64,000 bases of DNA from the NCBI GenBank assembly GCA_005502925.1, contig SCPD01000002.1, forward strand, positions 248,001 through 312,000, read 5' to 3'. Positions 34,701 to 43,939 of the stretch are shown here, in pieces (the first letter of the stretch is position 1; every line of letters starts with the position of its first letter). A program made the translations under genes and the position numbers. The notes under the pieces are model-generated. The model saw only the letters and a list, made by a program, of their open reading frames with translations, did no database searches and was not told where the DNA came from. The stretch is from Rhizobiales bacterium Y(2018) (GTDB lineage: Bacteria > Pseudomonadota > Alphaproteobacteria > Rhizobiales > Aestuariivirgaceae).

Positions 34701-35642
34701 TCAAATGGTGAGCAGCTGTTCGATGAACCCGCTGAGGGCGCGGCGGTAGCGGCCGGCATCGTCGTGCCAGGACTGCAGATGGCCCGCTTCGCTCCTGATG
34801 AAGGTGGTGGGGCCTTGCCGTGCCGCGAAAACGGCATCGCTGATGCTCATCGGCACCAGCCGGTCGCCGGTGCCATGGGCGATGAATAAGGGGCCTGGAA
34901 AGGCCGCGACGGCCGCGATGCTGTTGGCGTTGGTCAGCGGTACGGTGAGCTGCAGTGCCAGGAAACTGTGGACCACCGGCTCGATGGCCGCCGGCAGCGG
35001 GAAGCCGAACTGGCTGATCAGGTTGCGGATGATGGCCCGGCTGTCGAGGGCGGGTGAATCGAGGATCAGCGCCGCGACGCTCTTGGCCTGCTCGGAATGC
35101 ATGAGGAACTGCCCGACGATGGCGCCACCCATCGATTCGCCCACCAGGATGATCCGCGTGACGCCGCGCTGGCGCAGGAAGCTCACGGCGGCATCGAGGT
35201 CCTTCCATTCGGTCAGTCCGAACGCATATTGCCGCTCGAGGGACACGGGCGCATCGGCATCGTTCCGGTAAGTGACGAGCAGGACCGGAATGCTCGCTTT
35301 ATGCAGCACCGAGAGGTGGCGATAGCCATTCTCGCGCAGGCCCGCTATGCCATGGACATAGATGGCCGCGATATTGCCGGGTCCCTCGGCCGGCACCAGC
35401 CAGGCGGGCGCCAGGCCGAGCTCGGTCGCGATCTTCACTTCCTCGAAGGGATAGCCGAAGGCCATCTGCGGATCGCCGCGGAAGCCGATGGCGAAGGGGT
35501 TGAGCACCGGGTGCTTGGGCCGCTCCGTCTTCGCCACCGTGAGCAGATCGCGGGCATTATGCGCGATGATCCAGCCGCTGCCGACGATATAGACGAGGAA
35601 TAGCGCGGCGAGGATCGATATGAGGGTGACGAATTTCTTCAC
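34701..35642 (-). CDS. Membrane-anchored alpha/beta hydrolase
   Basis: This 313-residue serine hydrolase has an N-terminal hydrophobic anchor (FVTLISILAALFLVYIVGSGW), so the enzyme domain probably faces the periplasm. The nucleophile elbow is GESMGG, the catalytic Asp likely in AHGTGDRLVP, and the His in SEAGHLQSW. The oxyanion region is IYVHGIAGLREN. The fold resembles the BAAT/dipeptidyl peptidase-like acyl hydrolases; the substrate is unknown. It starts with GTG. It lies between the binding-protein gene and the YbaY/META gene, all on the minus strand and closely spaced. Confidence 0.8.
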   Translation of the reverse strand: MKKFVTLISILAALFLVYIVGSGWIIAHNARDLLTVAKTERPKHPVLNPFAIGFRGDPQMAFGYPFEEVKIATELGLAPAWLVPAEGPGNIAAIYVHGIAGLRENGYRHLSVLHKASIPVLLVTYRNDADAPVSLERQYAFGLTEWKDLDAAVSFLRQRGVTRIILVGESMGGAIVGQFLMHSEQAKSVAALILDSPALDSRAIIRNLISQFGFPLPAAIEPVVHSFLALQLTVPLTNANSIAAVAAFPGPLFIAHGTGDRLVPMSISDAVFAARQGPTTFIRSEAGHLQSWHDDAGRYRRALSGFIEQLLTI

Positions 35643-35663
35643 GACGGCCGCCGTCGGGTTGCG

Positions 35664-36440
35664 TCACATTCGGGCGAGGAGCAGTACTTCGCCGCCCTGC
35701 GCGTCAAGAAGATAGAGCTTGCCGCGCCGGTCGTCGATCCGCCATTTCCGTGCATCGCCGAGTGCTGCGAGGAACTTGGCTTCCTGGTCCATGGCGGCGG
35801 GCACGCAGGCCATCCTGGTCGAGGCCATCGGTCCGAAGCTGATGCGGCTGCCGGAGATCTCGGCCTTGCCGCTGATCCGGTTGCAGCCGCCGCTGCCCGA
35901 CACCCGCCCGTCGCGGCCGATTTCGAGCACCGTCTGCAGATTGTCGATCACGCCGCGCCGGCGGATCGATTCCGCCAGCCATTTGCCGCGCGGATCGCCC
36001 GTCTCGTCGCCACCGCTGCCGGATACGCGCTCGACCTTGATGTCCGTCTGGTCCCGGCCGCCGGTGAACACCGAGTGGCGGGTCGTCGTGACGAACCACA
36101 ATTTGCCGTCGACCGTGATCTGCGCCTGTAGCGCATAAGTGTGGTTGCGGCGGATGCGGCTGTCGTCATAGCGCAGCCGGTAGGGGATGGGCATGCGATG
36201 GCGCGTTTTGACGCGGGTGACGGCGAGGGTCTTCGCCGGGGCATCGGCGAGCGAGACGTCGAGGAGACGTACTTCCAGTACCGCATGGGGCGGCAAAGCG
36301 ATACGCTCGCGATAGGAGACGCTGCCGGTGAGCCGCCGCGTCGCGGCGAAGGCCGGTGAAGCCGGCGCCAGGGCAGCAAGTGCGGCGAGCTTGATGAGCT
36401 GGCGCCGCGAGATAGGGTTAACGGACTTCCGGTCGCTCAT
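35664..36440 (-). CDS. Exported YbaY-like plus META domain protein
   Basis: This 258-residue protein has a twin-arginine signal (NPISRRQLIKLAALAALAPA...AFA). The first mature domain is YbaY-like (TGSVSYRERIALPPHAVLEV and IPYRLRYDDSRI). The second is a META domain (WLAESIRRRGVIDNLQTVLEI, GCNRISGKAEI, and CVPAAMDQEAKFLAAL). META domains, first seen in HslJ, are linked to stress and novobiocin tolerance; YbaY-like domains are found in lipoproteins of unknown role. There is no lipobox Cys. The start has AGGAG before the ATG; a longer reading upstream has no site. Confidence 0.8.
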   Translation of the reverse strand: MSDRKSVNPISRRQLIKLAALAALAPASPAFAATRRLTGSVSYRERIALPPHAVLEVRLLDVSLADAPAKTLAVTRVKTRHRMPIPYRLRYDDSRIRRNHTYALQAQITVDGKLWFVTTTRHSVFTGGRDQTDIKVERVSGSGGDETGDPRGKWLAESIRRRGVIDNLQTVLEIGRDGRVSGSGGCNRISGKAEISGSRISFGPMASTRMACVPAAMDQEAKFLAALGDARKWRIDDRRGKLYLLDAQGGEVLLLARM

Positions 36441-36574
36441 GCCTTTCTCCTTCTTATTCTTCCTATACAACAAAATAAGGTCGGAAGGAGGCTGCCCCTC
36501 CAAAGCCGGGTAAATTCTGTTGCAATTGCCGCCAATTGCTCCAAGCTTTGCGGTTAGATCACGGGACGGCAAAA

Positions 36575-38389
36575 GTGGCGACGGGGCCGAAAGAGACGGC
36601 GCGAGGCGAGAGCGGGGACAAGAAGTCCGCGCCGCGTTATGTGCTGCCCACCATCCCCACCACCGCGCAGCTGCAGGAAGCCATCCAGCGCCTGACGCCG
36701 GCCGAGGCGCAGCAGGCCTGTCGCCACCGCGTGCTGCCGATCGCCTGGGAGCCGGGAGCTACCCGCTATGTGGCGTCGGGCGAGCGCGCCAAGGCCTATG
36801 CCACGGCGCAGGGGCTCACCGTCTCGGCGGTGACCAATGAGCGCACCTTGCTGCGCGAGTTGCAGCGCGGCCGCGAGAGCGAACTCCTCCATCATGCCAC
36901 CTCGGGCTTGAAAGACCGCTTTCCGCAGCATTCGGCGGCGCAGGGCTTCACCGCCGACCAGGCGCTCTGGCTGGTTTTCGGCCTCGGCGTCATCGCCTTC
37001 GCCGCGATGTGGGACCGCCCGACCGGCGAGGTCGCCGCTTTGGCGGCCGTGCTGGCGCTCTTCGCGCTGATGGGGGCGCTCAACATCTGGTGCCTGCTGC
37101 CGGCGAAGCTGCCGCAGGCGCCGCCCGCCAATGCGGTGCCCGACGATGCGCTGCCCGTCTATACGGTGCTGGTGCCGCTCGCGCGCGAGACGAAGCTCGC
37201 CGACCGGATCGTGCAGGTCTTGAGCGCGCTCGATTATCCCAAGGCCAAGCTCGACATCAAGCTGGTGCTCGAAGAGAGCGACCGCGCCACGGTCAAAGTC
37301 TTCGAGGAGATGCGCCTGCCGTTTCATTTCGAAGTGATCGTTGTGCCGAAACGGGCGCCGGAGACGCGCCACAAAGCGTTGAACTACGCTTTGTCCTTTG
37401 CGCGTGGCGATCTCCTCGCCGTCTATCACGCCGACGACATGCCGCCCGCCGACCAGTTGCGCCGCATCGCCGGCGCTTTCGCGCTGGCGCCCAAGACGGT
37501 GGCCTGCCTGCAGGCGAAACTCGGCTACTACAACCGGGCTGAAAACTGGCTGACGCGCCAGGTCGCGATCGAGCAGGCCTTCCGCTTCGGCCTTCTGTTT
37601 CCGCGCCTCGCCCGCTTCGGCGCGCCTTTGCTCTTCGCCGGGGCGGCGAGCCATTACCGCGTTCAGGCTCTGCGCCAGGTCGGCGGCTTCGATGCCCATA
37701 ATCTGGCACCCGATTCAGGGCTGTCGATGCGCTTCGCGCGCTTCGGCTTCCGCACCGCGCTCGTTCCCACGCTGACGCGCGGCGAGGCGCCCTGCCGTCT
37801 GAGCGATTGGCTGGCGCAACGGGTGCGCAATATAAAGGGGACGCTGCAGACGGCGCTCGTCAATACGCGCACCCCGCTTAGGATGTGGCGTGATCTGGGC
37901 TCGCGCAATTTCCTCATCACCCAGGCGCTGACCGGCGGCGCCATCATCAACGCTTTGCTGCAGCCCTTCTTCCTCGTCTGGATCGCCATCGCCTTCACGC
38001 TCGAGGCGGTCGGCCGGCCGATGGCCGAACGGCTCTGGCTGTTCCTGCTGGCCCTTTACGGCCTCGTCGCGATCTTCGCCGGCCTCGCGGCCCTCGCCTC
38101 GTCGATCCGCGCGTCACTCTTCCTGGGGCGCGGCTTCTCCTGGGTAGTAGCACTTATAACACTGCCGGCCTATTGGCTGATGATCTCCCTCGCCACCTGG
38201 ATCGCGGTGGTGCAATTCTTCGCCAGGAAGCGGCGCTGGACCAAGACCGCGCATGGCGTGAGCCGCATCAAGCCGCAAATGACGGCATCAACGGCGGTGC
38301 CCGAAGCGAAGCCGGCGCCGGCGCCGGCGCCGAAGCCATCAGCTGCGCCGGTGGCGCTGCCCGAGGCGAAATTGAATCCCGCCAAATAG
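36575..38389 (+). CDS. Family 2 glycosyltransferase with GspE-N-like leader domain
   Basis: This membrane glycosyltransferase has about 604 residues. From the N-terminus it has a domain with LTPAEAQQACRHRVLPIAWE and VTNERTLLRELQRGRES that resembles MshEN/GspE N-terminal folds. Two membrane helices (ALWLVFGLGVIAFAAMW, ALFALMGALNIWCLLPA) precede the GT-A domain (LVPLARETKLADRIVQVLSA; DxD-like VYHADDMPP; GFDAHNLAPDSGLSMRFAR; QRVRNIKG in place of QxxRW), then further helices. It probably polymerises or adds a sugar to an exported glycan. A Pro/Ala tail (PAPAPAPKPSAAP) closes it. GTG at 36575 is chosen; a TTG at 36536 is less likely. Confidence 0.8.
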   Translation: MATGPKETARGESGDKKSAPRYVLPTIPTTAQLQEAIQRLTPAEAQQACRHRVLPIAWEPGATRYVASGERAKAYATAQGLTVSAVTNERTLLRELQRGRESELLHHATSGLKDRFPQHSAAQGFTADQALWLVFGLGVIAFAAMWDRPTGEVAALAAVLALFALMGALNIWCLLPAKLPQAPPANAVPDDALPVYTVLVPLARETKLADRIVQVLSALDYPKAKLDIKLVLEESDRATVKVFEEMRLPFHFEVIVVPKRAPETRHKALNYALSFARGDLLAVYHADDMPPADQLRRIAGAFALAPKTVACLQAKLGYYNRAENWLTRQVAIEQAFRFGLLFPRLARFGAPLLFAGAASHYRVQALRQVGGFDAHNLAPDSGLSMRFARFGFRTALVPTLTRGEAPCRLSDWLAQRVRNIKGTLQTALVNTRTPLRMWRDLGSRNFLITQALTGGAIINALLQPFFLVWIAIAFTLEAVGRPMAERLWLFLLALYGLVAIFAGLAALASSIRASLFLGRGFSWVVALITLPAYWLMISLATWIAVVQFFARKRRWTKTAHGVSRIKPQMTASTAVPEAKPAPAPAPKPSAAPVALPEAKLNPAK

Positions 38390-38441
38390 GGCTGTGCTAG
38401 ACTGACCGGCGCGATCAACCGCTCACAGACGAGGTCCGCCC

Positions 38442-38648
38442 ATGAAAATCATCCGCCCTGTCCTCTCCGTCATCGGTGTCCTTATGGTTCTGCTCGGCAT
38501 CGTATGGATCGGGCAGGGCAGCGGCTATTTCCCCTATCCGGCCGCAAGCTTCATGATCAATCAGACGCCCTGGATCTATTGGGGCCTGCTGCTCGCGGTG
38601 GCGGGGGTGATCGTCTTCCTGATCGCCCGCAAGCTCGGGCGGGCGTGA
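38442..38648 (+). CDS. Small two-helix membrane protein
   Basis: This 68-residue protein has two hydrophobic helices (IRPVLSVIGVLMVLLGIVWI and IYWGLLLAVAGVIVFLIARK) joined by a loop with GQGSGYFPYPAASFMINQ. Its compact form and high codon bias fit a real gene. Similar small proteins are common in rhizobia without known function. GAGG stands about 10 bases before the ATG. It follows the glycosyltransferase gene by 52 bases and may be co-transcribed with it. Confidence 0.75.
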   Translation: MKIIRPVLSVIGVLMVLLGIVWIGQGSGYFPYPAASFMINQTPWIYWGLLLAVAGVIVFLIARKLGRA

Positions 38649-38716
38649 CCTGAAGCGCATCCAAGGGGGGCTGGCGCGCTCCAGGTCTGGCACGGCGCCT
38701 GTCGCCGCCGATCAGG

Positions 38717-38812
38717 TCAGCGCCGGCTCGTCCGGCTGGTGACGAACAACGTCACGCCGAAAGCCAGGAACGCGGCAATCACCAGAGCCAGATAAAATCC
38801 TTCACTGAACAT
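38717..38812 (-). CDS. 31-residue single-helix membrane protein behind an FNR/FixK box
   Basis: This tiny gene encodes MFSEGFYLALVIAAFLAFGV and then TLFVTSRTSRR: one membrane helix with a basic end. It is supported by a strong ribosome-binding site (AAAGGAG, 8 bases before the ATG) and by a perfect FNR/FixK box about 49 bases upstream. Size, topology and oxygen-responsive control recall small respiratory oxidase subunits such as CydX, but no oxidase gene is nearby, so that is only analogy. It lies on the minus strand between two plus-strand genes. Confidence 0.6.
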   Translation of the reverse strand: MFSEGFYLALVIAAFLAFGVTLFVTSRTSRR

Positions 38813-38860
38813 GGGTCGATCTCCTTTGCCTTCAACTAACAGGCACCGGCGGTCGCGGCA

Positions 38861-38874
38861 TTGATCTGGATCAA
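38861..38874. promoter_or_regulatory. FNR/FixK-type box
   Basis: TTGATCTGGATCAA fits TTGAT-N4-ATCAA perfectly. It sits between divergent starts: 49 bases before the 31-residue protein (minus) and 95 bases before the DUF1254 gene (plus). A site centred near -41 would fit class II activation in either direction. FNR/FixK proteins respond to low oxygen. Confidence 0.65.
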
Positions 38875-38968
38875 GCTGATGGTCGCTTCGCGATGTAGGT
38901 CCATGGGCCAATAGTCCCTCGCTCTCGGCTGATCTAAGAGAGAGCACTGCGCATGGGAGGAGTAAGCT

Positions 38969-39997
38969 GTGAAATCTCATCTGAAAATATGCGTCCTCGC
39001 TGCGGGTCTCGTCGCTTCCTGCGGCTTCGTCGCCAAAGCCTTGGCCGATGCCGTGCCGGTGACGGTCGACAATTTCATCCGCGCCGAATCCGATCTCTAT
39101 TTCGGCAATCTCATCAAGGATGGCGGCCTCGGCAAACTGACTCATCGGCGTGAGCCGGCCTCGATCGACAATCAATCCGTCATCCGCCTCAACCGCGACA
39201 CGCTTTATTCTTCTGCCGTCTTCGATCTCGATGCTGGGCCGGTCTCGATCACACTGCCTGACGCGGGCAAGCGCTTCATGTCCATGCAAGTGGTCAACGA
39301 GGATCACTATGTGCCGGAGGTCATCTACGGCGCCGGCACCTACAAGATCGACAAGGACAAGGTCGGCACGCGTTATGTATTGATCGGCATCAGGACGCTG
39401 GTCGATCCGGCGAATCCGGACGACGTGAAGAAGGTCCATGCGCTGCAGGATGCCATCAAGGTCGAGCAGGCAGGCACCGGCAATTTCGAGATTCCGACTT
39501 GGGACGAGGCGAGCCAAAAGAAAGTGCGCGACGCGCTGCTGGCGCTGGGCTCGACCATGCTCGATTTCAGGAAGGCCTTCGGCACCAAGGCGGAGGTCGA
39601 TCCCATCCGCCATCTCCTCGGCACCGCGATGGGCTGGGGCGGCAATCCCGACAAGGACGCTACCTATCTCAACATCACGCCGGCCGGCAATGACGGCAAG
39701 ACCGTCTATACGCTCGCCGTGAAGGACGTGCCGGTCGACGGTTTCTGGTCGGTCAGCCTCTATAATGCCGAGGGCTATTATCAGAAGAACGATTACAACG
39801 CCTATTCCGTCAACAGTGTGACGGCGAAACGCAATGACGATGGCTCGGTCGCGATCCAGTTCGGTGGCTGTGACGGCAAGATTCCCAATTGCCTGCCGAT
39901 CATGACGGGCTGGAATTACACCGTACGCCTGTATCGGCCGCAGGCCCCGATCCTTGACGGCAGCTGGGAGTTCCCCGCCCCCCAGCCGAAGCCCTAG
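38969..39997 (+). CDS. Exported DUF1254/DUF1214 protein
   Basis: This 342-residue protein has a Sec signal (MKSHLKICVLAAGLVASCGF...ALA). The N-terminal DUF1254 part shows DNFIRAESDLYFGNL and SVIRLNRDTLYSSAVFDL. The C-terminal DUF1214 part shows YTLAVKDVPVDGFWSVSLYN and WNYTVRLYRPQAPILDGSW. These paired domains are common in periplasmic proteins of unknown function. The start is GTG at 38969, chosen because GGGAGGAG stands 7 bases before it. The FixK-type box upstream suggests oxygen-linked control, which is inference. Confidence 0.85.
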   Translation: MKSHLKICVLAAGLVASCGFVAKALADAVPVTVDNFIRAESDLYFGNLIKDGGLGKLTHRREPASIDNQSVIRLNRDTLYSSAVFDLDAGPVSITLPDAGKRFMSMQVVNEDHYVPEVIYGAGTYKIDKDKVGTRYVLIGIRTLVDPANPDDVKKVHALQDAIKVEQAGTGNFEIPTWDEASQKKVRDALLALGSTMLDFRKAFGTKAEVDPIRHLLGTAMGWGGNPDKDATYLNITPAGNDGKTVYTLAVKDVPVDGFWSVSLYNAEGYYQKNDYNAYSVNSVTAKRNDDGSVAIQFGGCDGKIPNCLPIMTGWNYTVRLYRPQAPILDGSWEFPAPQPKP

Positions 39998-40098
39998 GCG
40001 CTACCGCCGCAGCAATAGACTTCGAGATCGAGACCGGTGATGTCCTCCGCCTCTCGCCAGATATGGGCGACGCGAAGGCGGGTGCTGGAAGATTGCAT
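39994..40098 (-). CDS. Possible 34-residue ORF resembling the start of a PDR/VanB-type reductase
   Basis: The frame reads MQSSSTRLRVAHIWREAEDI followed by TGLDLEVYCCGGSA. The stretch TRLRVAHIWREAEDITGLDLE looks like the first FAD-domain strand of phthalate dioxygenase reductase-like enzymes, but the frame stops at once in CCGGSA. It could be a fragment of a lost gene or a small peptide with a Cys-Cys pair. Only a weak GAGG precedes the start. It overlaps the end of the DUF1254 gene by 4 bases on the other strand. Confidence 0.3.
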   Translation of the reverse strand: MQSSSTRLRVAHIWREAEDITGLDLEVYCCGGSA

Positions 40099-40239
40099 GC
40101 CTCAATACCGTGACGGGGCAGAGGCCCCGGGAAGTTGAGGCGAGAATAGGAGCGGGCCGGGGTCCGGCCGTTCAGGATTTCGACATGCGAAGGGCCATTT
40201 TCGCCCTGGCGTCGCCGCAAGAAAGATTCCCGCGGTCGC

Positions 40240-41166
40240 TCAGCTGTTCTGGGCTTGCGCCTGGGTGATGAGGCTGCCCGCCGGCACGCTGTCGGTCAGC
40301 CAAACATTGCCGCCGATGATCGAATCCCGTCCCACCGTGACGCGGCCCAGGATCGTGGCGCCGGCATAGATCACGACATTGTCCTCGATGATGGGATGGC
40401 GCGGCACGCCTTTGACCAGCGTGCCGTCGGCGCTGGTTGGAAATCGTTTGGCGCCGAGCGTGACCGCCTGATAGATGCGCACCCGCTTGCCGATGATCGC
40501 GGTTTCGCCGATCACCACGCCAGTGCCGTGATCGATGAAGAAGCTCTCGCCGATTTCGGCGCCGGGATGGATGTCGATGCCGGTTCCGGCATGGGCGATA
40601 TCGGCGATGAGCCGCGCGATCAGGCTGGCGCCCAGCCGGTGCAGCGCATGCGCCAGGCGATGATGGATGATTGCGGTGATGCCGCGATAGCACAACAGGA
40701 TCTCGGCGATGCTGGTCGCCGCCGGATCGCCGCTCAGCGCCGCCTTGAGATCGCTCACCAAAAGCGCCCGTACCGCCGGCAGCTCCCGGGCGAAGGCCCG
40801 GGTGATCTCGCGGGCTTTTCCCTTGGGATCGGCGGCCGGCTCATGCGCTTCGGGCGCGAATTGCAAGCCCCGGCGCAGCTGGTCCTGCAGATGCGTCAGA
40901 GCGCGCGCCAGGCTGTTGCCGACGAAATAGTCGATGCTGTCGTCGCTGAGCGTGGTCCGTCCGAAATGAGTGGGGAACAGCACCGCGGTGATGTCTTCGA
41001 GAAACCGCGCCATCACATCGCGCGACGGGAGCTCGCGGACGACGCCCCGATGACGGATATTGTTGGCGATCTCGCGCGACTGCCGCAATTCCTCGACGAT
41101 CCCCGTCAGATCCCATTCATCGGTCGGGGTCTCCGTCGCTGTCAAAGCCTGCGCCATTGCGGTCAT
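40240..41166 (-). CDS. epsC: Serine O-acetyltransferase, EpsC-type (CysE-like, long form)
   Basis: This 308-residue left-handed beta-helix acetyltransferase makes O-acetylserine from serine and acetyl-CoA, the precursor of cysteine. The C-terminal hexapeptide-repeat domain has IDIHPGAEIGESFFIDHGTG with the catalytic His/Asp pair, then VVIGETAIIGKRVRIYQAVT. The N-terminal helical region is about 130 residues long, longer than in enteric CysE, as in the EpsC-type family. No cysK or other sulfur gene is next to it. The start is an ATG at 41166; MAQALTATETP nine bases later is also possible. Whether it is the main cysteine enzyme is unknown. Confidence 0.85.
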   Translation of the reverse strand: MTAMAQALTATETPTDEWDLTGIVEELRQSREIANNIRHRGVVRELPSRDVMARFLEDITAVLFPTHFGRTTLSDDSIDYFVGNSLARALTHLQDQLRRGLQFAPEAHEPAADPKGKAREITRAFARELPAVRALLVSDLKAALSGDPAATSIAEILLCYRGITAIIHHRLAHALHRLGASLIARLIADIAHAGTGIDIHPGAEIGESFFIDHGTGVVIGETAIIGKRVRIYQAVTLGAKRFPTSADGTLVKGVPRHPIIEDNVVIYAGATILGRVTVGRDSIIGGNVWLTDSVPAGSLITQAQAQNS

Positions 41167-41269
41167 CCCTCATCGCCCTGCACGGATGAGGCATATGGGC
41201 AAAGCGGGCGGCCGTCAGTCGAGATTAAGTTCTTCCCGGATTTAGTTTTTCTGCGGCTGGAAAGAAAAG

Positions 41270-41293
41270 GCGCTCGACCAAAAGGCCGAGCGC
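41270..41293 (-). terminator. Candidate terminator between mmsA and the serine acetyltransferase gene
   Basis: GCGCTCG pairs with CGAGCGC around a 10-base loop that is itself partly self-complementary (GGCC/TTTTGG). Read on the minus strand it is followed by CTTTTCTTTCC. The T-run is broken, so strength is uncertain. It lies 108 bases past the mmsA stop. Confidence 0.4.
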
Positions 41294-41400
41294 AAGTCTA
41301 GGGAGGAAACAGCCACGACGGCTGTCACGTGATTTCTATCACGCCGAGAGAATGCCGGGCTTGAGAAAACCGGAGCCCTAGGGTTAGTTTCTCTCGCGCT

Positions 41401-42900
<1,500 letters not shown>

Positions 42901-42950
42901 TGCTGTTCTCTCCCGAGGGTTGTCAGGAGCGCTTATCGGCTTTAGGCTGG

Positions 42951-42987
42951 TGCACAACAATGAATGAAACTGCAGTATCGTTGTGCA
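42951..42987. promoter_or_regulatory. Candidate LysR operator between mmsA and lysR
   Basis: TGCACAAC (42951-42958) and GTTGTGCA (42980-42987) are perfect inverted arms 21 bases apart. They lie 50 bases before the mmsA ATG and 17 before the LysR ATG, within the 103-base divergent spacer. This is the expected place for a LysR regulator that controls its neighbour and itself. Confidence 0.6.
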
Positions 42988-43003
42988 AAATTAGTTATCG
43001 GTC

Positions 43004-43897
43004 ATGGACTGGGACCATATAAGGGTGTTTCTGGCGGTGGCGCGTTCCGGGCAGATCCTGGAGGCGGCCCGCCAGCTCAAGGTGAACCACACCACCGTGG
43101 GGCGCCAGCTCAGTGCGCTCGAAGCGAGCCTCAAGACCAGGCTGCTCGAACGGCGCACCAATGGCTGCGTGATCACGCCGGCGGGCGAGGTCCTGCTGCG
43201 CGCCGCGGAGCGGGTCGAATCCGAAATCCTCCAGGCGGGTACGCAGATATCAGGGGCGGGCGAAGGCCTGACCGGCACGGTCAGGGTCGGCGCGCCGGAC
43301 GGCCTCGGCAATTACTTCCTGTCGCGCGAGCTGGGCGTGCTGGCGATGGAGCATCCGGGGCTGACGATCCAGCTGGTGCCGCTGCCGCGCACCTTCTCGC
43401 TGCCGCGCCGCGAGGCCGATATCGCCGTCACCCTCGACCGCCCGAAGCAGGGCCGGCTCATGGTCAAGAAGCTCACCGACTACACGCTGAGCGTCTATGC
43501 CGCGCGGGATTACCTGGCGCGCTCCGGGCCGATCGCGTCGCGCGATGATCTGGCGGGGCATCTCTTCGTCACCCATGTCGAGGACTTCGTCTATAGCCGG
43601 GCGCTAGATTATGCCGCCGAGCTCGGGCGTCTGATGCATCGGCATTATGAATGCGGCAGCGTGGTCGCCCAGATGGAGGCGGTGCGCGCCGGCCACGGCA
43701 TCGGCATCCTGCATGATTACGCGGCGAGCCAGTTCCCCGAATTGCAGCGGCTGCTGCCGGATATCCGCTTCACCCGCACCTACTGGCTGATGTCGCATCC
43801 CGACACCCATCACATGCGCCGCGTGTCGGAAGTCTATGGCTTCATCGCCAAGGCGGTCGCGGGCGCCAAGACGACCTTTGTGAGACAGGTCGCGTGA
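43004..43897 (+). CDS. LysR-family regulator, probably of mmsA
   Basis: This 297-residue regulator has the N-terminal winged helix-turn-helix ([20 protein letters not shown], with [12 protein letters not shown]) and a C-terminal effector domain ([32 protein letters not shown]). The HTTV motif in the recognition helix is shared by the group of LysR proteins seen divergent from mmsA in alphaproteobacteria. The start is 17 bases from the dyad, with almost no leader and no clear ribosome-binding site. The likely effector is an intermediate of valine or inositol catabolism; this is inference from context. Confidence 0.9.
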   Translation: MDWDHIRVFLAVARSGQILEAARQLKVNHTTVGRQLSALEASLKTRLLERRTNGCVITPAGEVLLRAAERVESEILQAGTQISGAGEGLTGTVRVGAPDGLGNYFLSRELGVLAMEHPGLTIQLVPLPRTFSLPRREADIAVTLDRPKQGRLMVKKLTDYTLSVYAARDYLARSGPIASRDDLAGHLFVTHVEDFVYSRALDYAAELGRLMHRHYECGSVVAQMEAVRAGHGIGILHDYAASQFPELQRLLPDIRFTRTYWLMSHPDTHHMRRVSEVYGFIAKAVAGAKTTFVRQVA

Positions 43898-43939
43898 GCC
43901 TCTGGACTAGGCATCTCCTTTGAGGAATGGTGGGCCGGG

